Below are positions 1 to 12,059 of a stretch of 64,000 nucleotides of DNA, piece by piece. This stretch comes from Siderastrea radians. Lineage: Eukaryota > Cnidaria > Anthozoa > Scleractinia > Rhizangiidae. The first letter of the stretch is position 1, and each line of letters starts with the position of its first letter. The DNA is taken from assembly GCA_964017195.1 (NCBI GenBank), contig OZ024887.1, positions 60,566,811-60,630,810 of the forward strand, given 5' to 3'. Under the pieces are notes generated by a model. That model saw only the letters and a list, made by a program, of their open reading frames with translations, ran no database searches and had not been told where the DNA came from. The position numbers were made by a program, and so were the translations under genes.

Positions 1-345
1 AGTAGCAAACAAAAGCTCGCAAAAGATGTGTCATCTTGGCAGCCCCGCTAATAAAAGATGTGTCATCTTAAGAGCAGGAATGGTTGCCACCGTCACAAAG
101 AAATAAATATTCTTGCGGGGATTGACTTTCAACCAGGGATTCAACACTTTTTTTCCTTTTTTTTTTTGTTTCTCGTGACAGCAGCAAACACAAGCTGGCA
201 AAAGATGTGTCATCTTGGCAGCCCCGCTAATAAAAGATGTGTCATCTTAAGAGCAGGAATGGTTGCCACCGTCAAAAAGAAACAAATATTCTTGCGCTGA
301 TTGAGTTTCAACCAGGGTTTCAACTCTTTCTTTCTTTTTTTCTTT
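1..345. repeat. Tandem repeat, two ~177-bp units
   Basis: Two adjacent near-identical units start at about 1 and 179. Each carries two copies of the short interrupted palindrome AAGATG-TGT-CATCTT (first unit near 25-39 and 55-69), then a GGTTGCCACCGTC stretch and a T-rich tract. A third, more decayed copy lies at about 695-795. The reading frames across this block are produced by the repeat and do not look like genes. Confidence 0.85.
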
Positions 346-694
346 TTTTTTTTCTTTCTCAAACTTCATTGCTATGAGAAGTGAGAAGACTATGGCTCGG
401 GTTGATCATATATTTCGCTAAAAGCTGCTTTCCGACTTAAGGTCGCTGCTTTGAACTTTTTCAATATTTCTTTGTTTATTTTGCCAGTTCGAGTTTTGGT
501 TATGCAGGCCGCTCTCGTCCTTAACTCTACTTACTAAGGCCGGGTAGGCTGACAAATTCTTTCAAGAAAATATCTGAGCACAAAGGCTTTGTAACCATAG
601 CTTTCATTTCTTTTTCACGGCCGGGTCATTATTATCATATGTTTGTTTGTTGTTGTTGTTGCTTTTTTTGGTTTTTATCAACTGCTATTTATTT

Positions 695-795
695 CTTGTG
701 ACAACAGCAACACAAACTGGCAAAAGATGTGACATCTTGGCAGCCCTGCTAGTGAAAGATGAGTCATCTTAAGAGCAGGAATGGCAGCTCTTCCA
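695..795. repeat. Diverged third copy of the 177-bp repeat
   Basis: This stretch repeats the CAAAAGATGTG-ACATCTTGGCAGCC and AAGAGCAGGAATGG segments of the units at 1-345, with substitutions, and breaks off after the GGAATGG box. It sits about 350 bp beyond the tandem pair, so the family is either dispersed or a once longer array has decayed. Confidence 0.75.
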
Positions 796-2400
796 TAATT
801 TTACTCAAACATTACTGCTGTAAGAGCTGAGAAGACTCGTAATGTTACTCAGAGGGATTGGCCTGTATTAACTAAGTTATGGACTGGCAAAATGAACATC
901 GCAGTAACTGAAATTTCAAATATCTTTCCATGAATCAGAGTTAGTAAGTGGCAAAAATACTGTCAACTTAGTGGACAGTCGTTCTAACAAAAGAGGTGCC
1001 TCTTCCATCGTCTGACTTGTTTAATAGACCGAAAAAGCAAAGCCGATTTCAAACATTACTGATTTCCTCTGATTCCTTACTTAGCATCTTACTGCAACCA
1101 GACCTTGTAAACAAATTAATGTGGATTAGCTGAAATTAATTTTAATAAATGAATTTGGTATCCAACTTGTCATACAATGCTGTTTTGTGTTTGTTCGAAC
1201 CACACAAATCCCGCCAAAAAATTACAGTGCTTTTATTGAGCACTGATCGAAGCCGAACCAAAATATTGGCGAGAAAAATCTGGCATGTAATTCCTGCAAC
1301 TTCACGTTTGTTATAAGCAATGATTTATAGTTGTAATGAGGCGACGAAATCTTAAATGCAACCAAGGCATATCTGAGATAAATAACAACGCTGTTGAATT
1401 CAGTGAATCGCAGATCGAACGCGTGGGGTCGCCTCTCACATACCGGACACATGGCTTTGTTCAGTTCTTGTAGCCCTCTAATATTTTCCCATGCCGACAA
1501 GACTACTGAGATAGCAGCTGCAATTATACCGGTAATGATTTTGCACGGCTTACATACAGATTCAACTTACCATAGTCCACTACGCGAGACTTTTGTAAAG
1601 GACATCAGGGAAGATTTTTCTAATCTTGTTCACTGTAATCTAGCCGGCTTGAATTTATCCCATTGTTTGATACCAAACGAAAACAAAATGTCGATTCCCA
1701 GACTTCCAGGATAACGTCAATCTAATCACATGGCTTTTAGGCTTCGGAAACGTGTGCATTGACGGTATTGGAAGGAAAAAAAACCCACTGAAATCAGCGT
1801 TAAACAACCATTTGTGACATCGCATCGTTTCTCAAGAAAATGAAACCAGAAACTGCAAGAAAACACTTCACTGATCCTTTTCGTTACTGGCATCCGGTGA
1901 CAAATAATAATGTACAAAAATTAAAAGTCCTCCTGGTCGCGCTCATGGTGGAAGGTTTATTCTTGGCGAAAGTCCATCGTGGAGTTTTCTTCTCAAATGC
2001 AACAGACAAATACTAGTCGCATCCAACCAACAGAACAAGCGTTATTATTTTGCTTTTCGCCGCGTTTTTTTTTTTAATTTTAATTTTAAGTTTTTTTTAT
2101 TTTTCAATTGCTAACACCTTGAGCGGTCTCACCTTGCCGCAAGTTAAATTGTTTTACAAATGAGCTTTTGGTTCGGGTTTCCTATTTGATTGACCAAAAT
2201 TGTCTGGCAATGACTTGTGAATGATGCGTAACACTCCTCTGTGGGAAAACCAAGTCACGTTTTATTATGACTTGATGACATGTATAAGTCGGGTCCTTAC
2301 GTCTCCGCTGTTCTGGTTTACATTTGATAGAGTGACATTTCAATCATGAAGCAGCAGATTAGGACGCCTTGTGGTAAGCCCATTAGATACGCTTGAAAAA
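796..2400. other. Non-coding stretch, nothing recognised
   Basis: AT-rich sequence with only short overlapping reading frames and no recognisable domain, RNA gene or inverted-repeat ends. A T-rich run lies near 2065-2105. Confidence 0.5.
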
Positions 2401-2406
2401 CCCCTC

Positions 2407-2439
2407 ACAAATTCTTAGAAAAGTTTTCTAAGAATTTGT
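2407..2439. repeat. Perfect 16-bp inverted repeat, 1-nt spacer
   Basis: ACAAATTCTTAGAAAA (2407-2422) is followed after one G by its exact reverse complement (2424-2439). It lies about 100 bp before the decayed CXC-domain gene copy, so it may mark the edge of that repeat unit, or may be an independent hairpin. Confidence 0.85.
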
Positions 2440-2540
2440 ATGGGACAACAGGAGGTACTTACAGTTTGCGCTTTCTCCGTCCTGTCATGATCGGACAGGA
2501 GACACTCACAGGAAAGGGAACCACTCACCGTGTTAATGGA

Positions 2541-5500
2541 ATTGCTGTCTGACTCAAGGTATACGGACCACAACCCCTAGTATACGGCCTCCAGTTATCA
2601 GCAAACGAAAGCAGAGGACCATCACACAGGAAGTTCAGCCTCTAGCCGCATCCATCCCAGGAGACAGGGTAAGACCACAGCCCCTCAGAACAGCTATAAT
2701 TGATTATGGTGGCCAGGAACAGATTTCTAGAAGAAAGGACCTACTTTAGCTTATTGCAAGACTGGTTAAAGGAGACAATCAGCGGATCCCAAGCTGGACA
2801 GGCTTTAACATCAAGTTTCATACCCATGAAACGGTTATGCAAGATGTTGTTGGATATCTTCCCACAATAAATGCTCCCGTGACTCAGCTATCCACAGTCA
2901 ATTAGATCTTGCGTCATTCAGAAGATATCAGGAAGATTTTAAACCTACATGAGATTGTGGTTGTCATGGACCACGCACTGCACGCCAAAGCTTGTGAGGA
3001 CACCTGGAAGCAGAAATATCCCTACGCTGAAGTTCTTTCTCAGGCTAGGAACTTTTCATACAATTTTCAACCTTCTATCCATAATTGGCAAACGGTTCCA
3101 AGACGCTGGTTTGCGCGATATCTGCACTGAATCAGGAATAATCGCAGAAGGTTCAGTCTCAGGCGTCCTCGAAGGAGATGTACAATCGTGCGGTTCGAGT
3201 TCACAAGTGCATCTACGAGGCCCTACTGCGGGTCATCTGGAAACAGTTCATTGCCTGGGAAACGAATAACTATCCAAAACAAGCTGATGCACCTACGCGC
3301 AATCCACTCTGAGGCTGAAGAAATGGCTGAAACCTTCAGTGTGTTGCAGTACAATAACGTCTTGAACAGCGCGTCCTTGTTGCAGGTGTACCAACTGTGG
3401 AGTCAATACCTGGAGAATCTCCGCTAGGAGAATAGTAAGTTGTCCACCTTTTGAATGTCCTACATCCACCTTGTTGGGGATGTGCTGTTAGGCTTCATCC
3501 GTGCATCCCGAGAAGGTAACTTGTTGCTACATCTCTATGCGGTTCATCATATGATTCCATGGTGCTTTGCATACGACAAGTTCAATTATGCATGATATCT
3601 GCTGGTGTACTACGCACAAATGGCGAACCTTCCAGTGGAACATCCTGATGTACATCGGAATTTTATGGAAGGTCATTTTTCTATGCAGCTAGCCGGCGAG
3701 AGTCCGTTTGGGAGGATTCTCGTGGATCAGACCATGGAGGTAACTGTCAACAAAGACGCAAAGACGACAGGGATCGTGACAATATTCAGCTTGAAGACCG
3801 GCGCTGTAAATGGATTTTACCTTACAGCAGAGTACAGGTGTGCTTTTCTCGATCAGCTGAGGTGTTTAGTACAAGCAAAGCGACCTCAATCTCACCACGA
3901 TGAGATGCAATCACCGACAATGCCTAAAGGTGAAAAGCAAGTATTGGCAGTTGAAGCCCTCATCGAGAGCTGGGATAATCCATTCGTAGGAAACCAAGAC
4001 CTCAACAGCATCTCGACAGCGAAAGAGGCTCCTCCAGATATTTCATACGACTTACTTCACGCCCGTGAGATTTGAGAACAAGAATTACAGCAATTCAAGG
4101 AGGAAAAGCTACGAAGCTCCCCTCCCAAGAAGAAGTTTTACGATCCTGTGAAGTTGAAAAAACTGAAGATGTTTACGTCACTCAGTAAGAAGAAAGCAGT
4201 CTCGTCTCAGGGAAGAACCATGATACTCAAGGCCGACAGATCTCTTTTCGGGAGAAATACAATTACCGGACAAAGTCGGAAGATTAAAGTTAAGGACACG
4301 CTGCAACATAGCCTTGGTCCCATGCCTTGGGCATTGACGTCGACAGCAGAGGATGTTCCTCGGAAGACCAACAAGGCGGCATTGTCTTCTTAACTGCGAA
4401 AGAATGTCCAGCTAGCTGAGGGGTCACCAAATACCTCAGCTACGGTTATAGATGGGATGGCTCTCGTACAGAAAGTGAGCGTCGAAAGTACCCAAATCGC
4501 GTTTGGAAGCCTGGCATCCCCCTTGATGGCCATGGTCTTACTTGAAGGCTTAGATAGCAGCAGGATCAACTTCGTTTTCGACACCTATTAGGAAAATGCC
4601 ATTAAGAATACAGAAAGAAGCATGCGAGGGGAAGTGCCTGGAGTGCAAGTAGTGAACATAACCACCCCACAGCTGATTAAGCAACGGCAGAAGTTCCTGA
4701 GCCAGGTGAATAACAAAACAAGCTTGATAAGGTCGAGGAATGGCAAACTGAGCAGTACGTCCAGAGAATTCAGCCGAATAAAAAAGAGCTGTATGTCTCC
4801 TGTGAGGAGAAATGCTGGAGGATTTCTGGAGACAGAACAGTGGAAGTGCCGGAGTTATGCAGCTGCCAAGAGGAGGCTGTCACTCGTCTACTGCTACGTG
4901 CAAGGTGGCCGATGTGTTTATGCTGCTTCTGGCCTTTTCCAGTTCCATTGATGCCAGTTAGTTCCAGAAATGCGGTACTCAGATACGCACAAGGTTGATT
5001 GACATTAGTAAAGTGGTTGTTACTACCGGGGAAGATGTTTGTCAGGCTCTCGTTGGTCTGCATTCCTTTACCTGATGTGACACAGTTGGTGCTTTTGCTG
5101 GTAAAGGCAAACTCCTCGCCCTAAAGATTCTCAAGTCAGACAATGATGCAAAACAAGCATTCACTGAGCTGGGTCAATCCTGGGACCTCTCGGAAGACCT
5201 TTTCCGAAGCATCGAGAAGGTGACCTGCTCTTTCTACTCATCTGGGGCAAATGTAAGTGACGTGAATGATCTTAGATTCAATCTTTTCTTTGCGAAGAAT
5301 GGAGAGATTGAGTCCTACCAGTTACTACCTTGCAAAAACTGCCTGCGAAAGCACACCATGCGGGCAAACTATCAAGCGTGTATTTTGGAGGCGCAGTCTG
5401 CAGTGTAGCCCATCAATCCTTGACTCAGTTGGATTGGGATGGAAGATGGGAAGCTCAGCAGAAGAGGAATCAAGTCTAACAAGTGACTGGATGGATGGAA

Positions 5501-5705
5501 AGCCTGCTCCTGAGGCAGTGCTGGAGCTTCTTGCATGTAAATGTCCCAGATAGTGCAGACTTTCAGACTGCGTTTGCACGGCGAACGTCCTAACATGTAC
5601 ACAGACTTGTGTTAACTGCAGGATTGTGAAAACCAAGCAGCACAGGAGGATGTGGAAGTCATTGTTTACGAAGATATCGAAGAGGAGGATGAAGGTGGTT
5701 ACTGA
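2541..5705 (+). pseudogene. Decayed copy of a large CXC-domain protein family
   Basis: Long homologous-looking coding blocks can be followed on the plus strand, interrupted by stop codons (for example near 2745, 2905, 3427, 4072 and 4390) and frameshifts, so this copy cannot make a full protein. The longest intact block, 3605-4075, encodes 156 aa (starting MYYAQMANLPVEHPDVHRNF). The last block reads LACKCPR-stop-CRLSDCVCTA followed by CTQTC, a Cys-rich segment like a tesmin/TSO1 CXC domain, then an acidic tail ending at 5705. The layout (central region of unknown function, C-terminal CXC-like cluster) matches, as far as I recall, a multi-copy uncharacterised family common in coral and anemone genomes. 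Function is unknown. The high copy number and lack of introns suggest mobile-element amplification, but I see no terminal repeats that prove it. Confidence 0.7.
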
Positions 5706-5953
5706 GAAGTCTGCTTATATACCTGATACTCCATTGTTATGTTCCTCGGCCACTGTCCAGGTCTAACTGTCAGTTTCAGGGATTTTTAACTTGCTTATGC
5801 ATTAAAGAAGTGAAACACAGTTGTCTAGCAGTTGTTCCATTTGAATACCTCTGAACTTAGAGCGAGACTCTGGCACATGAAGATTAATGGCTACTCAAGA
5901 ACCAAAAAACTGTGCGAAAGCATGTTTTACTGTGCTAAAATCAAGTCCAGAAT

Positions 5954-6170
5954 AGAGCAGTTTTCAATTGAAAGTAATGTGCATTTGTTTTGGTTTTGCC
6001 TTATTGCTCTGCGGTTGGTAAAAAAAACAGCCCCACTTTCTCAACCAATCAAAAGTGAAACCAAAACCAATCCCGACATGCTCACAATCGTTTCGTGCTT
6101 GGCGTCAGTTACATGTGTTTGCTTGTCGTTCTGAATGGTTCATTGCGTTGTTTGTCTGTTGTAATTGGGA
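5954..6170. mobile_element. MITE-like element, family A copy 1 (truncated)
   Basis: Begins AGAGCAGTTTTCAATTGAAA, then carries the family hallmarks TTTGTTTTGGTTTTGCC, CTTTCTCAACCAATCA and GTGAAACCAAAACCAAT. The right inverted end is missing or unrecognisable. Related copies lie at 13729, 53247 and 62828. Confidence 0.75.
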
Positions 6171-7630
6171 AATCATAACGAGAGGTTTATTCACTCAATT
6201 CACAAAAATACATAAATTATGTATTGGTCATAAATAATGTTATGTATTATATATTGGTCAAAGTAATTGCTTTTGTTTTGCTATCACGGCACTCAAGAAA
6301 ACCGCTCAACACGTGACAGTAACTTATTGACTGCCTCAAAGGAAAGTATTAAAACGAAACTTCACATTTCATGATGGAACTTAGTTCTATTTCCATTTTT
6401 CATAGCAATTCAAATTAGTAGGAGCAGATGTGATTTACGCAATCCAACTAAATAGCAAAATTTGACTTATTGGAAGCGAAGGCCACTTTGTTTAGTTCGA
6501 ATGAAATCTAGGGGACTGGGTACTAGTTATCAAGGATGCCAAAAAGTGAAATTTTGTTGTCACAGTAGACATTTTTTTCGGCTTTAAAGTACTGTGATAA
6601 TGATCTCTAGCAAGTAGGAAAAAATTAAAACATAAAACAGTGAGATATTATCGAATAAGAAAGCACTAGAAAAAAGAATGCGTTTTCGACCATTAAAGCT
6701 CACGTGACCAGTCACGTCATTACACCCTGTCCAAAAGTATTGATTAAAATGACGTACTGGTTGACTGGGCTTCATTTTGTACTTCTTTATTAAGTCGTTT
6801 CCCCAGTTCCGTGCAATAAAGTAAGTAAATTGTGTTGGGAATGCCATGTACAATTCTCACGTTGGAAAATGGCCCAAGGGGGGAGGGGTAAGTAAAGGTG
6901 TCATTTTCCCCCTGAAGGTGACACAATTGTCAATGCTATCACTCGGAAATGTAAACTAGGGATGTTGACTTACATAACCATGGACATTAGCGTTTGTCCT
7001 CCTGAGTGGTACCAACCGGCCAAATTTTGGGTCCTGGCTCATGCACTATTATGCTTTGTTTTTCATTCCATTCCTCGGGTGATCCATTCCTTGGGTGATA
7101 GGTGACTAGAATTGGCATCGTTTCTTGCAAAAACAATGCAACAAGTCCTACGTACGTTTCTTCAGCTTTCTTCTTGTCAAACCCATTTTCTTCACGAATC
7201 GGTTGATCGCACGCCGATCATGATTCGTTTTCCCGTTGCATACTCTATCCACTCCTGAATTTCGTCCTCGTACACTTCGGGATATTGCCAGATTTATACT
7301 CGTGGTGAATAACATGTCGTATGCTATTTCCAGGTCAGAAAAGCTAGAATTTTTACTTCACACTTCGGTTTAGCTCATTCATGAGATTAAACGCAAGCTT
7401 ACCATCCACCGCATAGGATAATCCACCGAGCGGGTATTTAATTCTGAAGAAATGTCGAAATTTCTTTACAAATATCTGCCAAACGTGAAGTATTCTTGCA
7501 ACATCAACGACTCTAAAGCCTCTTACTAGTCAATATATGACTCGCCAGCGCAAATTTACGGGATAATTTGGCGCTACTTTTAATATTCCTTCGAGCTCAA
7601 TTCAATTGCGGTAACATCACACACTTTCCA
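6171..7630. other. Non-coding stretch, nothing recognised
   Basis: No gene, RNA or clear repeat is supported here. Reading frames are short and overlap on both strands. Confidence 0.45.
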
Positions 7631-8220
7631 TATAAGGTATGATTGACGGAAGCGTATTGCAAAGTGCTCAGCAGTGTTTTGAAAAGAAAAGTCGCGTAGT
7701 AGTGAAAATGGTGGTAAAATGTTTCAAAGAATTCCATTTCCCGGAAATTCTAGGTGCATTCAGTTTGAAATTTGATCCACGACTATTTACTTCCGTAGTG
7801 CTCTTACCAGACGAGTTTATCTTTTATCATAGTATATCAAATATTCCACAGTATAATATTCAAATGAACGTAGTCAAAAGAAATAAAACAAAAGCACAGC
7901 TATGTTTATTGAATAACGGCAACTGCGCACTCAAGATTTTGTGTGACAAGGACCTAACTTTCAGCTGTTTGTGAAAATCGGACGTCTTTAATGCCTGTTA
8001 TGTCAAAACAGCCTCCTTCGCACCTATGGAGTACACTTTCTCCTATTCTGCCGACGTTCAGTCACATTTTACAGTTACAAAAGCTGCCAACATTGTTTTG
8101 GTCAAAGTTAATAAAATTGATCGCAAGCAAAAGTCAATTCCTTGAAAATAGCCTCCTCTCTACTGACATTGAGGATACAGTGAGGAGTTTGTACGAGTTC
8201 AGAGCTTACCCTGGGATTCT

Positions 8221-8892
8221 TTAATATACAGCTTTCACGAGAGACACAATGGTTAAAACCAGGAAAACAACCGAACCTATTATTCCAACGACGCAGAAGA
8301 AATCCTTAGCACACGTACCGTCGCTGCAACAGCGTTTTTCGGATGCACCATATCCCAGCAGTTTCGTGACGAAACATATGAGCAACTTGATGTGTGCCAC
8401 ACAGCTGCAGGCGGAAAGGGCTATGAAATACCCGCTGGGTTTTGGCATAAAGGTTTGCGACGTGCATATCAAAAACAATATGCTACTTTGAACATCGTCC
8501 TTGCCAAGTAACTCCAACACCGAGAGCAATAATTCAAGAAATACGTAACGGTGGTCGCATTTCTTGTCACAACGACGATCACTAAACACGGCGAATTCAC
8601 CGTGTGAGTACCGAACTCTTCGGTAGCTTGCGTGGTGAATGCAATACCAGTGATGCTTGATGTAATATACGTACACCACAACCAAGAATAAGCTGATAAA
8701 AGAACCAACTGCACAACTGAAGACAAAGAAGAACTCGACCACAGTGCTATTTGTTGCATTCGAAACTCCAGAAGCTGTGTTCTCCAAGAATAGGTGAATG
8801 TAATTATACCAGTCGAAGAAAACGTCGACCACATGATAACCGATCAATAGGAGGTAATAGAAGATCTTTACCCAGCAGCATAGCATATACAT
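8221..8892 (-). CDS. Putative multi-pass membrane protein, unknown family
   Basis: An intronless 223-aa reading frame beginning MYMLCCWVKIFYYLLLIGYH. About five hydrophobic segments are visible, near residues 3-26, 52-78, 117-145, 155-180 and 195-222. The loop after the first has two potential N-glycosylation sites, N45-A-T and N48-S-T. Cys and His cluster in the middle (KHHWYC, then RCDKKCDH). I do not recognise the family. A tandem paralogue at 11240-11880 keeps the same order of motifs (SITNSTVV, YVKHHWYC, RCDKKCDR, LSVLELL) and is broken, which argues that this frame is a real coding sequence and not chance. An ATG was chosen as the start; in-frame sequence extends only two codons further upstream. 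It could itself be an inactive retrocopy, since no promoter evidence was seen. Confidence 0.6.
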   Translation of the reverse strand: MYMLCCWVKIFYYLLLIGYHVVDVFFDWYNYIHLFLENTASGVSNATNSTVVEFFFVFSCAVGSFISLFLVVVYVYYIKHHWYCIHHASYRRVRYSHGEFAVFSDRRCDKKCDHRYVFLELLLSVLELLGKDDVQSSILFLICTSQTFMPKPSGYFIALSACSCVAHIKLLICFVTKLLGYGASEKRCCSDGTCAKDFFCVVGIIGSVVFLVLTIVSLVKAVY

Positions 8893-9019
8893 CGTCAAAA
8901 TTTACTGACAATTTATATCCAGAAAGCTTTTTAACAGAGTATACATTGCCGCGTTGTCAATGCAAGGCGGAAGTAACAGAAACAAGAAAGCCCAATGGGC
9001 ATTTTAACCGGCCATTCTG

Positions 9020-10730
9020 ACCCTCCCCACCCCTAGGTTTCACAAATGTTAGCGCGATCCTTTATTTATACGAACCGGCGTGACGAAAAGTGTGATTGTG
9101 TGACACAATATTTTGACTATAACGTTACTGGATGACGTAATGTTTAAATTCTGATGACTCAGCTTATCTTTCTTATCGCTTTTATTTGTGCTGAAAAACG
9201 CAAATTCACTCAAACGTTGAATGTCGATATAAATTCGTCCACAACTGAGAATGCTCACACCGGGACGACGAAGTATTTACTGTTGTGCCTAGACCTTAAA
9301 TACAAACAGTGAACATAGCAGTAGAATCAAAATATAACAATTGATAAACACGAGCTCGAGCAGATCGTCAGAGTATGGGGCACGTCAAGGCATATCACAT
9401 GACGTGATGTTTAAATCCGGTTTGCTAACTCGGGAATCCCCTCTCACGCAGCACAATGTTACACCGCTCCTATACAAAACGCAACTTTCAAAGCAAATCA
9501 CATTCACAGAAGCGTGATATGCTCCTGACATTCACAAATCCTTCTGACTCCCACATTTTTACACCCTCAAAATGTCAATCCCAATAACAAAACTCCTGCG
9601 CTAAAAAAATTTTCACCATGACCACTAACTAGATCAGACAACACAGCCAATTTCGCATTCATTCCTATTAGCTGCTTTACTCACTTGCGCATGCGTTATA
9701 CAAGACAAATACAAAAAATCCCAAACTTAACAACCCTTCGTCGTTGATATTTTAAATACTGTAAATTAAAAGACAAGAACACACGAAGGTAAAATTCAGC
9801 AGACGAATATGCGCATGCGTCTGATATAAGACAGTACCGCTCTTGAGTACCTGTACCACAAGCTTTACAGCACTTTGTTCGTATGTTAAGCCAACTGACC
9901 ATCACGACAAAACCGTGCCCATTTTATAAACCGGCAGTCGCCATAGCGACGGCCGGTTAACGAGAGGTCTGAAACCCCACACCTCACACAGGATACCCAC
10001 GCTCACAACAGGACTACTCGACAGCAAATATGGGAATTAATGATGGCATGCGATTACAGCCGCCTTTCGTGTATCGTCGCATGCCCGTCTTTTGTCCACC
10101 GACTAAATGGACTTTTTCAAGAAAACAAACAAACAAAAAACCAAACAATTAAAAATACCCAAAGAAATTGCCAGCTGCTTTAAGTAATTGATATTGTGAA
10201 ATGTCAGGGAGGGGAAGATTAACCGGGGGAATACAACTAGAATTTCTCAGGCTCTGCTGCCATATCTACAGTCTTTCTCGGACCTCTTTACTGTACAACT
10301 CAAATTCAAACACGACCCAGTAATCTGAGTCTTTGGTCCGTGACAAAAAGGTTTAGGGAAAGAAATCAGTGATCTATCTTTGTTTTACAGTTTAGATTAA
10401 ATATTTTTGACAATTAATATATTTAGTTCACACCAGCTACGAGTTTCGGCAATAGCTCTATGTATATAAATCCGGAAAATTTCGGGTATATACATTTTTG
10501 TCATTTTAAGATTTTAAACAGATCAAACTGATGCTAGTTATACATTTTTTAAAGACCCTAGAAAGATCGAGGAAAAAATGCACCGCGACTGCAGTCGCTA
10601 GATAGTCGAAAATTATCCGATGCGTTATGAATCCAAACTGACTCACAGCAGCCCATGCGAGATTGGAAATTCATGCATGACTGATTCCAAGATCCTAACA
10701 AAAATCCATTTTCCGCAAATCCTTGTCACA
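9020..10730. other. Non-coding spacer between the duplicated units
   Basis: No supported gene. The sequence separates the two members of the membrane-protein duplication. No tRNA, terminal repeat or conserved domain was seen. Confidence 0.45.
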
Positions 10731-11239
10731 CAAAGTTTGGAATTTGATCCACCACTAATTAGTTGATTCCTTGGCTTATAAAGCTACATTAGCTACCCTC
10801 GTTTACCTGTTTTACACAGTATATGAAATATTTCGCATTATTACATCCGGGAATATTCCATTCAAATAGATATACTCTTAAGTCTGAAATAAACACGAAG
10901 GTGACATTACATGGAGACTTTTTGCACAGTGAAGACTACTGTACAACTACTGTACCTTCGCTTTGCTTTTCGTAGGAACTACGAAATGAAAGCCATTACA
11001 CCTTCATATAGCCATGGAATACATATTCTATTAGTTTGTCGAAGTTTCTGTCCATCATATCTAAACGCTGTACATCTGATCATTGTATCAGTTAGCACTG
11101 TTCGTACACGGGTGAATAAAACAATAATTCAACGACGTTTCAGTATAAATGAAGTTGATCTCACGATCAGGCAATGGTCTTTTCAGTGACAACCTGCATC
11201 TCTTATCTATCGTTAACGACACTCGAGTTTGTTACGAGT

Positions 11240-11880
11240 CCAAGTTAAGATATGTCACTAGAGCCATCACCAGGGCAAGAATGAAAACGCTCCTGAGACT
11301 ACTGCTCCAGTGCAGCAGGCCAAGCTCTTGAAGACACCGTCGTCACAACCGTCTTCAGATACACCACATCCAAACAGTTTCGTAATGAAACATATGCATA
11401 GCTTCAAGTTTGCTCCGATACTGCAGGCTGTAAAGGCTATGAAATGCCAACTGGGTCTTGATACAAAGGGTTGTGAAAACAGCATCGAAAGCAGTATGCC
11501 ACTTTGAATGCATTCCTTGAGTAATTCCAAAACCGAAAGGACCAATTCACGCAGGACAAAATGGCGGTCGCATTTCTTATCACATCGCCAAGCACCTGAA
11601 GATGATCGGTAATCTGCATGTTTCATACAATACCAGTGATGCTTGACGTAATTTCTGTACACGGCCACCACCATGAACAAGCTGAACAAAGAACCGGCAG
11701 CACAACTGGTCCAAAAAGTGACTTGACGACAGTGCTATTTGTTATCGACAAAACTTCAGGAACCGTCTTCTCGACGAATAGATCACTGTAGTTTGTCCCA
11801 TCTGCGAAAACGTCGAGTAAATGATAGCCGATCAAAAGGATGTACTAGAAAATCTTTCCCAGACAACATAGCATATATAT
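11240..11880 (-). pseudogene. Broken paralogue of the membrane protein at 8221-8892
   Basis: The sequence opens with ATG-CTA-TGT-TGT like its neighbour but meets a TAG after nine codons. It continues as LIGYHLLDVFADGTNY and SITNSTVVKSLF, shifts frame, resumes as SLFMVVAVYRNYVKHHWYC through RCDKKCDRHFVLRELVLSVL and LCICFITKLFGCG, and ends with a second frame loss before the C-terminal hydrophobic helix. At least one nonsense change and two frameshifts make it non-functional. Similarity continues into both flanks (TTTGATCCAC at 7779 and 10746; CATAGCATATA at 8879 and 11867), so this is a segmental tandem duplication with about 3 kb offset. Confidence 0.75.
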
Positions 11881-12059
11881 CGTCAAACTACACATTGCTG
11901 CGTTGTCAGTGCAAGACGCAAGTAGCAGAAAAGCAAGGCCTCAAACCCCTATCCGCAACCTCGTTCCACCCCCGATACCCCGGGCACACTTCACACAAGC
12001 TATGCACGCTCACAACAGGAGCACTCGACAGCCGTCTCTCATATATTAGCAGGCTAATT

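Noticed and set aside
7639..7974. 111-codon plus-strand frame
   Set aside because: It lies in the 3' flank of the membrane-protein duplication; the corresponding region of the paralogue has no such frame.
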